From assembly GCF_030580995.1 (NCBI RefSeq), contig NZ_JAUQSZ010000015.1:1-64000 (forward strand): a stretch of 64,000 bases of DNA, given 5' to 3'. Shown one piece after another: positions 35,235 through 44,076 of the stretch; the stretch's first letter is position 1; each line of letters begins with the position of its first letter. Both the position numbers and the translations under genes were made by a program. The notes beneath the pieces are model-generated. The model saw nothing but the letters and a program-made list of their open reading frames with translations, had not been told where the DNA came from and did no database searches. This stretch comes from Sphingomonas immobilis. GTDB lineage: Bacteria > Pseudomonadota > Alphaproteobacteria > Sphingomonadales > Sphingomonadaceae.

Positions 35235-38200
35235 CCGACGAGCGCCAGCCGTGCCTCGGCCGTCTTGAGCGCCACGTTACGGATGCCGTCTAGCCCCTCG
35301 ATCCGCGTCGCCAGTTCACCGTCGAGCAGGAAATCGCGCCCGAGCAGCACCCGCGCGGTTCCGCCGCCCGGCAGCGGCACGACCGCCCACACCTCGCCGC
35401 GCGCGCCGCGTGCCTGCCCCAGCACAGCCGCGAGGCTCGCCATCGCCGCCGGGCTGTCGACCGACAGCTCCATCACGAAGCGCGTCGTGTTGGCGAGCGC
35501 CTCGAACGGCTGGATGCGCTTTACGGATACGCGCGGCGTCTCTTCGCCCGGGCGCCGGTCGAGCTCGACGGTCAGCAGCCCGCAGCCACCGTTGCGCGCG
35601 GCCTCCTCGAGATCGGCCGCGACCGCATCGTCGAAGCATGTCGCGATGAACTGGCCCGAGGGGTCGGACATCGTCGCCATCAAATAGCGCCGCCCCTTGG
35701 CGGAGGTGCGCCAGCGCGCATCCTCGACCAGCACCGCCATCGTCGCGCCGGCGCGGGTGCGTCCGTCGTCGGGAATGTCGAGCTCGCCCAGCGCCACGAA
35801 CTGCCGCGCGCCGTGCATCTTGGCGAGGTGACTGTGGCGGTCGACCGGATGCGCCGAGAAATAGAAGCCATACGCCTCCTTCTCCGCCTCCATCCGCTCG
35901 GCGAGGCTCCAGTGCGCGGAGACCGGCAGGCGGATCGGCGGTTCGGCGGCTTCCGCGCTGCCGAACAGCCCGCCCTGCCCGCTCACCAGCGCCGCCTGCA
36001 CGCGCTGCGCGGTCGCGAGAATCGTCTCGGCGCAAGCGTGGATACCCGCGCGGTTGGCGTTGAGCGCATCGAACGCCCCCGCCCCCGCCAGCGTCTCCAA
36101 TTGCCGCTTGTTGAGCAGGCGCGGATCGACCCGCCGCGCGAGATCGTCGAGCGATGCGAACTTGCCGCCCGCCTCACGCTCGACGACGAGCTTCTCCATC
36201 GCGCCTTCGCCGACCGACTTCAGCGCGGCCAGCGCATAGCGCACGGCGAGCCCGCCGCTCTCCTCGCTGCCGGTGTCCTCGACCGAGAATTCCGCCTCGC
36301 TGCGGTTGATGTCGGGCGGCAGGATCGCGACGCCCATCCGCCGCATGTCGTCGACGAACACGCCGAGCTTGTCGGTCAGCGCCATGTCGAAGCACATCGA
36401 TGCGGCGAAGAATTCGTGCGGGTGATGCGCCTTCAGCCACGCCGTCTGATAGGCCAGCAGCGCATAGGCGGCAGCGTGCGACTTGTTGAAGCCGTAGCCC
36501 GCGAACTTGTCGATCAAATCGAACAGCTCGTTGGCCTTGGCCGCCGGGATCTTGTTGTGCTCCGCGCAGCCGGTCACGAAGATCGCGCGCTGGTTGTCCA
36601 TCTCCGCCTTGATCTTCTTGCCCATCGCGCGGCGCAGCAGATCGGCCCCGCCGAGCGAATAACCCGCGAGGATCTGCGCGGCCTGCATCACCTGTTCCTG
36701 GTAGACGAAGATGCCGTAGGTCTCCGACAGGATCTGTTCGAGCAAAGGATGCGGATATTCGATCGGCTCGGTGCCGTTCTTGCGGCGGCCGAAGCTCGGG
36801 ATATTGTCCATCGGCCCCGGCCGGTACAGCGAGACGAGCGCGATGATGTCACCGAAATTCGACGGCCGCACGGCGGAGAGCGTGCGCCGCATCCCCTCCG
36901 ATTCGAGCTGGAACACGCCAACCGTGTCGCCCTTCTGCAGCAATTTGTAGACGCCCTCGTCTTCCCATTCGAGCGCGTCGAGATCGATCTGCACGCCGCG
37001 ATCCGCCAGCAACTGCACCGCCTTCTGCAACACCGACAGCGTCTTGAGGCCGAGGAAGTCGAACTTCACCAGCCCCGCGCCCTCGACATATTTCATGTCG
37101 AACTGCGTGACGGGCATGTCGGAACGCGGATCGCGGTACAGCGGCACCAGCTCGGCGAGCGGCCGGTCGCCGATCACCACGCCCGCGGCGTGCGTCGAGG
37201 AGTGGCGCGGCAGCCCCTCCAGCTTCATCGCGAGATCGAGCAAATGCTTGACCCCGGCATCGGCGCGATATTCGGCGAGCAGCTCCGACACGCCGTTCAG
37301 CGCGCGGTCGAGCGTCCAGGGGTCCGCGGGCAGGTTCGGCACCAGCTTCGCCAGCCGGTCGACCTGGCCGTAGCTCATCTGCAGCACGCGGCCGGTATCC
37401 TTCAGCACCGCGCGCGCCTTCAGCTTTCCGAAGGTGATGATCTGCGCGACCTGATCACGGCCGTATTTCTCCTGCACGTAGCGGATCACCTCGCCGCGCC
37501 GGGTTTCGCAGAAATCGATGTCGAAGTCGGGCATCGACACGCGTTCCGGGTTGAGGAAGCGTTCGAACAGCAGGCCGAGCTTGATCGGATCGAGATCGGT
37601 GATCGTCAGCGACCACGCGACGACGCTGCCCGCGCCCGATCCGCGCCCCGGCCCGACCGGAATGTCATGCTCCTTCGCCCAGCGGATGAAGTCCGCGACG
37701 ATCAGGAAGTAACCGGGAAAGCCCATCGAGATGATGACGTCGAGCTCGAACTCGAGGCGGTCGCGGTAGACTTGCGTCCAGTCTTCTTCAAAGCCCTCTC
37801 CCCTCTGGGGAGAGGGGTGGGAGAGGGGCCGAGTCTCATCGAGAGCATCGTCTACTGTACTGCCCCTCTCCCCGCGAGCGGGGAGAGGGAGATCTTGCAA
37901 CTCCGCGATCCGCCGCAGCCGCTTCTCCAGCCCCTCCCGCGCCTGCGCGCGCAGCATCGCCGATTCGCCGTCGCGGTCGCCGGCGAGGCTCGGCAGGATC
38001 GGCTTGCGGTTCGGCGCGGCGACGGCGCAGCGCTGCGCCACGACGAGCGTGTTGGCGATCGCTTCGGGCAGGTCGGCGAACAGCTCGCGCATGTCCTTCG
38101 CGGGCTTCATCCACGCATCGGGCGAGCTGCGCGGGCGGTCCTCGCTCGCGACGTAGGTGGAGTTGGCGATGCACAGCATCGCGTCATGCGCCTCAGTGAA

Positions 38201-38836
38201 ATCGGCTTCCGCGAAGCAACACGGATTGGTCGCCACCAGCGGCAGCCCGCGCGCATAGGCGAGATCGAGCAGCGGGCCTTCCGCCTTGCCCTCGATCGGA
38301 TCGAGCCGCCGCGTCAGCTCGATGAACAGCCGCCCCGGAAACAACCCCTCCAGCCGATCGGCATAGGCCAGAGCACGATCCGGCTGATCCTCCGCGAACA
38401 GTCGCGCGAGGCCCCCCTCGCGCCCCGCCGTCAGCGCGATCAGCCCGCCGCTACGCTTTTCCAGCGCCGCGAACGAGACATGCGGCACATGCTCCAGCGG
38501 CCGGTCGAGATGCGCCTCCGACACCAGTTCGCACAGGTTCTGATAGCCCGCCGCGTCCTGCGCGTAGAGCGCCAGCCAGTCGAACACCGGCTCCACGCCT
38601 TCGGGCAGATCGGGCCGCGCGACGCCCAGCATCGCGCCGATCACCGGCTGCACCCCGGCCTTCTGCGCACCTTCGGAAAACGCCATCGCCGCATAGAGCC
38701 CGTTGCGATCGGTTAGCGCGGCGGCGGGAAAGCCCAGTTCCTGCGCGCGCTTGGCGATCGCCTTGGGCTCGATCGCCCCGTCGAGCATCGTGTACGAGGA
38801 AAAGATACGGAGGGGCACGAAGCCGGAATGAGGCAT
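35231..38836 (-). CDS. dnaE: DNA polymerase III alpha subunit
   Basis: This 1201-residue replicative polymerase has an N-terminal PHP domain (FVPLRIFSSYTMLDGAIEP on), the palm with VGPGRGSGAGS and catalytic aspartates in PDFDIDF, fingers, tandem HhH region, and OB-fold and tail. The start at ATG 38836 begins MPHSGFVPLRIFSSY; the longer frame to 38935 is repeat sequence. Between REGLEKRLRRIAEL and YRDRLEFELDVI, where other DnaE proteins have only a short linker, about 33 extra residues (LPLPARGERG...PSPQRGEG) are encoded in frame by a palindromic repeat at 37794-37889. The insertion lies at the PHP/palm boundary and probably forms a surface loop. Confidence 0.96.
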   Translation of the reverse strand: MPHSGFVPLRIFSSYTMLDGAIEPKAIAKRAQELGFPAAALTDRNGLYAAMAFSEGAQKAGVQPVIGAMLGVARPDLPEGVEPVFDWLALYAQDAAGYQNLCELVSEAHLDRPLEHVPHVSFAALEKRSGGLIALTAGREGGLARLFAEDQPDRALAYADRLEGLFPGRLFIELTRRLDPIEGKAEGPLLDLAYARGLPLVATNPCCFAEADFTEAHDAMLCIANSTYVASEDRPRSSPDAWMKPAKDMRELFADLPEAIANTLVVAQRCAVAAPNRKPILPSLAGDRDGESAMLRAQAREGLEKRLRRIAELQDLPLPARGERGSTVDDALDETRPLSHPSPQRGEGFEEDWTQVYRDRLEFELDVIISMGFPGYFLIVADFIRWAKEHDIPVGPGRGSGAGSVVAWSLTITDLDPIKLGLLFERFLNPERVSMPDFDIDFCETRRGEVIRYVQEKYGRDQVAQIITFGKLKARAVLKDTGRVLQMSYGQVDRLAKLVPNLPADPWTLDRALNGVSELLAEYRADAGVKHLLDLAMKLEGLPRHSSTHAAGVVIGDRPLAELVPLYRDPRSDMPVTQFDMKYVEGAGLVKFDFLGLKTLSVLQKAVQLLADRGVQIDLDALEWEDEGVYKLLQKGDTVGVFQLESEGMRRTLSAVRPSNFGDIIALVSLYRPGPMDNIPSFGRRKNGTEPIEYPHPLLEQILSETYGIFVYQEQVMQAAQILAGYSLGGADLLRRAMGKKIKAEMDNQRAIFVTGCAEHNKIPAAKANELFDLIDKFAGYGFNKSHAAAYALLAYQTAWLKAHHPHEFFAASMCFDMALTDKLGVFVDDMRRMGVAILPPDINRSEAEFSVEDTGSEESGGLAVRYALAALKSVGEGAMEKLVVEREAGGKFASLDDLARRVDPRLLNKRQLETLAGAGAFDALNANRAGIHACAETILATAQRVQAALVSGQGGLFGSAEAAEPPIRLPVSAHWSLAERMEAEKEAYGFYFSAHPVDRHSHLAKMHGARQFVALGELDIPDDGRTRAGATMAVLVEDARWRTSAKGRRYLMATMSDPSGQFIATCFDDAVAADLEEAARNGGCGLLTVELDRRPGEETPRVSVKRIQPFEALANTTRFVMELSVDSPAAMASLAAVLGQARGARGEVWAVVPLPGGGTARVLLGRDFLLDGELATRIEGLDGIRNVALKTAEARLALVG
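37794..37889. repeat. Palindromic repeat inserted in frame in dnaE
   Basis: Ninety-six bases bounded by two hairpins: 37794-37816 (10-bp stem CCCTCTCCCC, loop TCT) and 37864-37889 (12-bp stem, loop GA). Between them lies non-palindromic sequence. The hairpins are the same class as the intergenic repeats at 38909-39052 and 54733-54880. It encodes about residues 316-348 of DnaE. Confidence 0.85.
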
Positions 38837-38880
38837 GGCTCCGATTATGGGGTGCGTGGACGATTCGCGAAACCGCCATC

Positions 38881-38889
38881 TTATCCACA
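38881..38889 (+). promoter_or_regulatory. Consensus DnaA box upstream of dnaE
   Basis: TTATCCACA, a perfect nine-base DnaA box, lies 45 bases upstream of the dnaE start. A single box can occur by chance. It might allow DnaA control of dnaE, but no second box is seen. Confidence 0.35.
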
Positions 38890-38908
38890 GGCGGCAGCCC
38901 CCGCTTAT

Positions 38909-39052
38909 CCTCTCCCGCTTTCGCGGGAGAGGCAACGGAGACTTCGTGCGCGCACTTCTGCGCGAACCTAGTCGCAGTCGGTGAGGGTCTTTTTTCCCCG
39001 CTTAGAGAAGAAGAAGACCCTCCCCTGCCACTCCCGCCAAGGCGGGAGGGGG
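38909..39052. repeat. Long palindromic repeat copy 1, upstream of dnaE
   Basis: It starts with a CCTCTCCCGC hairpin (38909-38932) and ends with a CTCCCGCC/GGCGGGAG hairpin. Between them are GGAGACT, CCTAGTCGCAGTCGGTGAGGGTCTT and an AGAAGAAGAA stretch in the same order as in copy 2 at 54733-54880. The whole 144-base unit is therefore a dispersed repeat. The rest of the 38837-39175 gap holds a DnaA box, another CCCTCCCGC fragment and an A/T-rich stretch ahead of the rightward cyclase gene. Confidence 0.85.
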
Positions 39053-39175
39053 AAAGTGGTTCCCTCCCGCGAAGACGGAGGGGAAGCAATCTGGACGGCA
39101 CCCGTACTACTACCTATCCGGCCAAAGCGCGTTCGTTACGCCCTTTTTTAACATGCCTCAGTTTAGTCAGCGGTG

Positions 39176-40675
39176 ATGGAACCCGCTTTCCCAGTCTGCA
39201 TCACCGTGACCGAAGACGAAGCCTACCGGCTGAGCGTCCTGCGGTCGTTCGAGTTGCTCGATACCGCGCCGGAGGCCGAGTTCGATGCGCTGGTGGAACT
39301 TGCCCGCCACGTCACCGGCTGCCCGATCGCGCTGGTCTCGCTGGTTGACGACGATCGCCAGTGGTTCAAGGCGAAGTGCGGCATCGCGGCGGATGAAACC
39401 CCGCGCGAGATCGCGTTCTGCTCGCACGCCATCCATTACCCGGACATCATGGTCGTGCCCGATGCGACGCGCGATCCGCGCTTCGCCGAAAATCCGATGG
39501 TCACCGGCGGGCCGATGGTGCGCTTCTACGCCGGCGTTCCACTGCGCGTCAGCCCCGGCCCCGGCCAGCCGCCCGCCGCGATCGGTACGCTCTGCGTCAT
39601 CGACATGACGCCGCGCGAGCTCTCGCTGGTCGAGCGCAAGGCGCTGCTCCACCTCGCCAGCCTGGTCGAGACGATCGTGCGCGGGCGGATGCACGTGCGC
39701 GACGCGGTGCTCACCGCCGAGGGGCAGCGCGTGAAGGCGGTGCGGATCGGGCATCAGCATCGCCAGCTTCGCCAGGCCGAACGACTCGCTGAAATCGGAT
39801 CGTGGCGGCTTACCGTCGCGGATCAGCATCTCGAATGGTCCGATCAGGTGTTCGCCATCCACGAACTGCCGATCGGGACGCCGCCCTCGCTGGAACGCGC
39901 GCTCGACTTCTATCCCCCGCATGGGCAGGCGTTGATCGCCGGCGTGATCGCGCGCGCGCTCGAAACGGGCGAAAGCTGGGACGTCGAGACCGACTTCATC
40001 ACCGCGACCGGCACTGCCAAGCGCGTGCGCAGCATCGGCGAGGTCGATCTCGAAGACGGCATGCCGATCGCGCTGGTCGGCGTCTTTCAGGACGTTACCG
40101 AGCGTTTTGCGATGGAGCAGGGTTTGCGCCGCTCCGCGCATGAGGACGACCTGACCGGCATCGCCAACCGCGCCGCCTTCAACGCCGCGCTCGATCGCTG
40201 CATCAGCGAGGCACACGCGGCCGAGGAGAGCTTCGCGCTGATCCTGATCGACCTCGACGGCTTCAAGGCGATCAACGACACGCACGGCCATATGTCCGGC
40301 GACGAACTGTTGCAGGGCATCGCGAAACGGCTGCAGATGCCGTACCTCAAACATTGCATCCCGGCCCGGCTCGGCGGCGACGAATTCGCGCTGATCCTGC
40401 CGCGCTACATGAACGTGGCGCAGGTCCATCTGGTCGCCGGGCGGCTGCTGTCGTCGCTGCGCCGCTCGGTCGAGATCGGCTGCGGGCGCGTCGCGGTATC
40501 GGGCAGCATCGGCATCAGCTGGCACCGCGCCGGCACGGACCGGCGCGCGCTGGTCCACCAGGCCGACACCGCGCTCTACGAGGCGAAGCGCGCCGGCAAG
40601 AACATCGGCAAGGCGTTCGGCATCGACGGCTTCATCGAACCGCTGGACGAACGCAGCGCCGCGCGCGCGGCCTAG
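39176..40675 (+). CDS. GAF-PAS-GGDEF diguanylate cyclase
   Basis: This 499-residue cytoplasmic protein has a GAF domain at about 15-165 (LRSFELLDTAPEAEFDAL, GTLCVIDMTPREL), a PAS-like region at about 200-310 (LAEIGSWRL, VFQDVTER) and a GGDEF domain at about 325-485 with the active site GGDEF at 400-404. No RxxD inhibitory site is seen. A signal sensed by GAF/PAS likely sets c-di-GMP synthesis. ATG at 39176; a GTG one codon earlier is possible. The TAG stop overlaps the convergent stop of the peroxidase gene in a CTAG tetranucleotide. Confidence 0.92.
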   Translation: MEPAFPVCITVTEDEAYRLSVLRSFELLDTAPEAEFDALVELARHVTGCPIALVSLVDDDRQWFKAKCGIAADETPREIAFCSHAIHYPDIMVVPDATRDPRFAENPMVTGGPMVRFYAGVPLRVSPGPGQPPAAIGTLCVIDMTPRELSLVERKALLHLASLVETIVRGRMHVRDAVLTAEGQRVKAVRIGHQHRQLRQAERLAEIGSWRLTVADQHLEWSDQVFAIHELPIGTPPSLERALDFYPPHGQALIAGVIARALETGESWDVETDFITATGTAKRVRSIGEVDLEDGMPIALVGVFQDVTERFAMEQGLRRSAHEDDLTGIANRAAFNAALDRCISEAHAAEESFALILIDLDGFKAINDTHGHMSGDELLQGIAKRLQMPYLKHCIPARLGGDEFALILPRYMNVAQVHLVAGRLLSSLRRSVEIGCGRVAVSGSIGISWHRAGTDRRALVHQADTALYEAKRAGKNIGKAFGIDGFIEPLDERSAARAA

Positions 40676-41151
40676 AGCAACCGCTCGATATCCGCCCGGA
40701 TCGCCTCGGGCTTCGCGTTCGGGGCATAGCGCCGCACGACCTTGCCAGCGCGGTCGACCAGGAATTTGGTGAAATTCCACTTGATCGATTTCGTCCCCAA
40801 CAGTCCCGGCGCATCCGCCTTCAGCCGCACGAACAGCGGGTCCGCGCCGTCGCCGTTGACCTCCACCTTGGCGAAGACCGGGAAGGTCACGTCATAGGTC
40901 AGCGAGCAGAAACTCGCGATTTCCGCCGCATCCCCCGGCTCCTGCGCGCCGAACTGGTTGCACGGGAAACCCAGCACCTCGAAGCCCCGCGTGCCGAGAT
41001 CGCGGTGCAGCGCCTCCAGCCCCGCATATTGCGACGTGAACCCGCATTGCGAGGCGGTGTTGACGATCAGCAGCACCTTGCCCGCGTGAGGCCGCAGATC
41101 GACCGCCGCCCCGTCCGCGCCGGTCACGGTAAAGTCGGTGATCGCGCTCAT
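40672..41151 (-). CDS. Glutathione peroxidase family protein
   Basis: This 159-residue thioredoxin-fold peroxidase has active-site Cys36 in NTASQCGFT, Gln66 in GFPCNQFG and Trp125-Asn126 in WNFTKF, the usual catalytic tetrad. Like most bacterial Gpx proteins it may use thioredoxin rather than glutathione. ATG at 41151 overlaps the TGA of the acetyltransferase gene (ATGA). Confidence 0.93.
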   Translation of the reverse strand: MSAITDFTVTGADGAAVDLRPHAGKVLLIVNTASQCGFTSQYAGLEALHRDLGTRGFEVLGFPCNQFGAQEPGDAAEIASFCSLTYDVTFPVFAKVEVNGDGADPLFVRLKADAPGLLGTKSIKWNFTKFLVDRAGKVVRRYAPNAKPEAIRADIERLL

Positions 41152-41738
41152 GCGTGCGTCGCCAGCAGGTAGCGGAGGTTCTGCTTCACGCCCGGCCATT
41201 CACTCGCGATGATCGAATAGACAACGACGTCGCGCACCCGCCCGTCGGGTATGATGCTGTGATTGCGCAGCAAGCCGTCGCGCTTGGCCCCCAGCCGCTC
41301 GATCGCCGCCTGCGAACGCCGGTTGAACGCATCGGTGCGGATCTCGACCACGACGCAGTCCATCACCTCGAAGGCGTGGCCGAGCAGCAGCAGCTTGGCC
41401 TCGGTATTCAGGCCCGTCCGCCGCACCGAGGGCGCGTAGAAGGTGCCGCCGATCTCCACACGCCGGTTGCCTTCATTCATGCGCACGAAGCGTGTCAGCC
41501 CGACGATCTCGCCGCCGGGCGACAGGGCCGCGAACGGCATCATCCGTCCGGCCTCCTTCGCCGCGAAGATCTTGTCGAGGAACGCGTCCGGGTCGCTCGC
41601 CGACCAGACCGATGCGAAGAACGGAATCGCCGCGCCTCCGTCGCTCGCCGCCTGCAACGCGTCGCGATCCTCGCGCACCAGAGGGCGCAGCGTCACATGC
41701 TCGCCGACCAGCACCGGCGGGTCGGTCCATGCGTTCAC
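41148..41738 (-). CDS. GNAT family N-acetyltransferase (RimJ-like)
   Basis: This 196-residue acetyltransferase has the N-terminal [15 protein letters not shown] motif, a strand in [22 protein letters not shown], and the acetyl-CoA-binding region [17 protein letters not shown]. It resembles ribosomal-protein-serine acetyltransferases; the substrate is unknown. GTG at 41738 overlaps the TGA of lolD by four bases. Confidence 0.88.
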   Translation of the reverse strand: MNAWTDPPVLVGEHVTLRPLVREDRDALQAASDGGAAIPFFASVWSASDPDAFLDKIFAAKEAGRMMPFAALSPGGEIVGLTRFVRMNEGNRRVEIGGTFYAPSVRRTGLNTEAKLLLLGHAFEVMDCVVVEIRTDAFNRRSQAAIERLGAKRDGLLRNHSIIPDGRVRDVVVYSIIASEWPGVKQNLRYLLATHA

Positions 41739-42409
41739 GCCAGCCGGCCCTCATGCAGGCGCACGACGCGATCCATCTTCAGCGCCATCCGCTCGTTGTG
41801 CGTGGCGACCAAAGCCGCCGATCCCTCGCCGCGCACCAGCCGCAGGAATTCGGCCAGCACCACGTCCGCCGTCGCCTCGTCGAGGTTGCCGGTCGGCTCG
41901 TCCGCCAGCACCAGCGCCGGCCGGTTGGCGAGCGCACGCGCCACCGCCACGCGCTGCTGCTCGCCGCCAGAAAGCTGGCTCGGCTTGTGCGTCAGCCGGT
42001 GGCCGAGCCCGAGCGCGGTGAGCAGCGATCCGGCGCGCGCGTCCGCCTCGGCGCGCGTGCCGCCGCGGATCATCTGCGGCAGCACGACATTCTCGCTCGC
42101 GCTGAAATCGGGCAGCAGATGGTGGAACTGGTAGACGAAGCCGAGGGCATCGCGCCGCACCCGCGTCCGCCCGTCGCCGCCGAGCTTCGCAGCCTCCTCG
42201 CCGGCGATGCGGATCGACCCGCCGAACCCGCCCTCGAGCAGCCCGACCGCCTGCAGCAGCGTCGACTTGCCCGATCCCGACGCGCCGAGCAGCGCGACGA
42301 TCTCGCCCGGCCCGACGCTCAAATCGACGCCGCGCAGCACCTCGATCGTCACGCCGCCCTGCACGAAGCTGCGCGTGAGGCCAGTGACGGAGAGGACGGG
42401 CTCAGTCAT
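41735..42409 (-). CDS. lolD: Lipoprotein-releasing system ATP-binding protein LolD
   Basis: This 224-residue ABC ATPase has Walker [10 protein letters not shown] at 42-50, signature LSGGEQQ at 146-152, Walker B ALVLADEP at 165-172 and a LolD/FtsE-like extent. With the permease next door it extracts lipoproteins from the inner membrane for transport to the outer membrane. ATG at 42409 overlaps the end of the permease gene by eight bases. Confidence 0.93.
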   Translation of the reverse strand: MTEPVLSVTGLTRSFVQGGVTIEVLRGVDLSVGPGEIVALLGASGSGKSTLLQAVGLLEGGFGGSIRIAGEEAAKLGGDGRTRVRRDALGFVYQFHHLLPDFSASENVVLPQMIRGGTRAEADARAGSLLTALGLGHRLTHKPSQLSGGEQQRVAVARALANRPALVLADEPTGNLDEATADVVLAEFLRLVRGEGSAALVATHNERMALKMDRVVRLHEGRLA

Positions 42410-43646
42410 AGCGCAGCACCTGGACGGGATCGGTGCTCGCCGCCTTCCACGCCGGGTAGATCGTCGCGAGGAAGCTGAACACCAGTGCCATCACCGCGAT
42501 GCCGATCACCTCGACCGGATCGGTCTTGGACGGCAGCTCGCTCAGGAAACGGATCTGCGGGTCCCAGAGGTTCTGGCCCGTCACGAGCTGCACGAAATCG
42601 ACCACCGCCTGCCGGAAATAAAGGAACACGAAGCCCAGCATCAGCCCCGCCACCACGCCCAGCGCGCCGATCACGGTGCCCACCGTCATGAAGATCCGCA
42701 TCAACCCGATCCGCCGCGCCCCCATCGTGCGCAGGATGGCGATGTCGCGCGTCTTGGCGCGCACCAGCATGATCAGCGACGACAGGATGTTGAACACGGC
42801 CACCAAGATGATGATCGACAACACCGTGAACATCGCCACCCGCTCGACCGCCAGCGCCTCGAACAATTGCGCATTCATCTGCTGCCAGTCGGTGATCTGC
42901 GCGCGCCCGGCGACCTTGTCGGCGATCGGCGCCAGAATCGTGCGGACGCTGAAAGCATCGGTCGTGTTGACCTCGATCATGCCGACCGAATCGCCCATCA
43001 GCAGCAACGATTGCGCATCCTCGATCGGCATCAGCACATAGGCCTTGTCGTAATCGTAGACGCCGATCTCGATGATCGCGCCGACCGTGAAGCTGACGAT
43101 GCGTGGCACCGTGCCGAACGGCGTCGTCTGCCCCTGTGGGCTGATGAGCGAGACCTGACTGCCGACCTGCGCACCCAGCGCCTCGGCCAGCCGGTTGCCC
43201 ATCGCGATGCGGTTGCTGCCCGGCGTCACGTTCTTCAGGCTGCCCTGCACGACCTTGAGGGTGCCGTTGCCCTGAATGTCCGCAGTCCGCATCCCGCGCA
43301 GCAATACCGCCTCGACGCGGCCATTGTAGCTCGACATCAGCGGCTGCTCGATCAGCGGCGTCGCGCTCGTCACGCCGGGCGTCTCTCGCGCGATCTTCGC
43401 GATGTTGCGCCAGTCGGGCATGTCGCCGCCGATCCCCTGGATGACGGCATGGCCGTTGAGCCCGACGATCTTGTCGAACAGCTCCGCGCGAAAGCCGTTC
43501 ATCACGCTCATGACGATGATGAGGGCCGCGACGCCCAGCATCACCGCGACCAGGCTGATGCCCGCGACCAGGAAGATGAAGGCCTCGCCCCTGCCGGGCA
43601 GAAGGTAGCGCCGGGCGATCATGCGTTCGTATCGGGAAAGGATCAT
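42402..43646 (-). CDS. lolC: Lipoprotein-releasing ABC transporter permease LolC/E
   Basis: This 414-residue permease has TM1 at about 20-45, a large periplasmic domain at about 50-265 and three helices at about 270-410. It starts [16 protein letters not shown] as in LolC/LolE. Only one permease gene is present, so the transporter is probably a homodimeric LolCE-type or LolC/E-D2 complex, as in many alphaproteobacteria. ATG at 43646. Confidence 0.9.
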   Translation of the reverse strand: MILSRYERMIARRYLLPGRGEAFIFLVAGISLVAVMLGVAALIIVMSVMNGFRAELFDKIVGLNGHAVIQGIGGDMPDWRNIAKIARETPGVTSATPLIEQPLMSSYNGRVEAVLLRGMRTADIQGNGTLKVVQGSLKNVTPGSNRIAMGNRLAEALGAQVGSQVSLISPQGQTTPFGTVPRIVSFTVGAIIEIGVYDYDKAYVLMPIEDAQSLLLMGDSVGMIEVNTTDAFSVRTILAPIADKVAGRAQITDWQQMNAQLFEALAVERVAMFTVLSIIILVAVFNILSSLIMLVRAKTRDIAILRTMGARRIGLMRIFMTVGTVIGALGVVAGLMLGFVFLYFRQAVVDFVQLVTGQNLWDPQIRFLSELPSKTDPVEVIGIAVMALVFSFLATIYPAWKAASTDPVQVLRYD

Positions 43647-43759
43647 TGCGCTCGTCTATCCGCCCCCGCAGGTTGTGCGCTCGCTCTAGGTGCGCGGCGC
43701 GGCGCTGGCAACCGCGCGGGGCTATGTTGCGGAATCGCCACAGGGTTGCCGCAATCGCC

Positions 43760-43960
43760 TTCCGACTGTCACAATCCCGATGACAAAAGCCCCACTGCGA
43801 CCTAGCAGAACACTGACTGAGACACAGGCAATGGCCGTGGTTCGGGGAGACCTTCCAGCCCCGCCTTCGAGGCGAGCGGGCGGAGGGACGACAAGGGGGC
43901 TGACGAGCGATCGTCACGCAGGCGCCTGGGCTGGAAACGGTCCAGGCGTTTGTCGTTTGA
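43760..43960 (+). ncRNA. Candidate structured RNA between lolC and the TonB receptor
   Basis: A 430-base gap contains no credible gene, but its rightward strand shows stem elements: GCCT/AGGC inside AGCCCC (43857)/GGGGCT (43896), and a 9-bp stem 43923-43931/43940-43948 followed by TTTGTCGTTT. That last stem resembles an intrinsic terminator. The palindrome TGTCA-N9-TGACA near 43770 could be an operator or promoter part. The family is unassigned: it does not match 6S, SRP or a riboswitch I know. The end points are approximate. Confidence 0.35.
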
Positions 43961-44076
43961 GCGAAGGCGCGTGCGCTACGCGCCGGTGACCGCAACGCGG
44001 CCATCGCTCAATCCGGCCGGCGGGCCGGGCTCGCGCCCGAACCGGCCGACGGCTTAGCCGTCGGCCAGACCCACCC

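Noticed and set aside
35813..38716. A 967-codon open frame on the plus strand opposite dnaE
   Set aside because: It lacks any domain and is rich in Arg/His/Gln, as expected from the antisense frame of a high-GC gene. dnaE is clearly the real gene.
38881..38889. Chromosome origin near dnaE
   Set aside because: Only one DnaA box, no AT-rich unwinding region and no box cluster.
38837..38935. N-terminal extension of DnaE
   Set aside because: The extra codons come from the upstream repeat; the conserved PHP start follows the ATG at 38836.
43760..43960. Cobalamin riboswitch for the TonB receptor
   Set aside because: It is at the 3' side of the receptor gene and lacks the conserved B12-box sequence.
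43690..43989. A 99-codon plus-strand frame between lolC and the TonB receptor
   Set aside because: Composition is random-like, with no ribosome site or domain, and it overlaps stem structures better explained as RNA.
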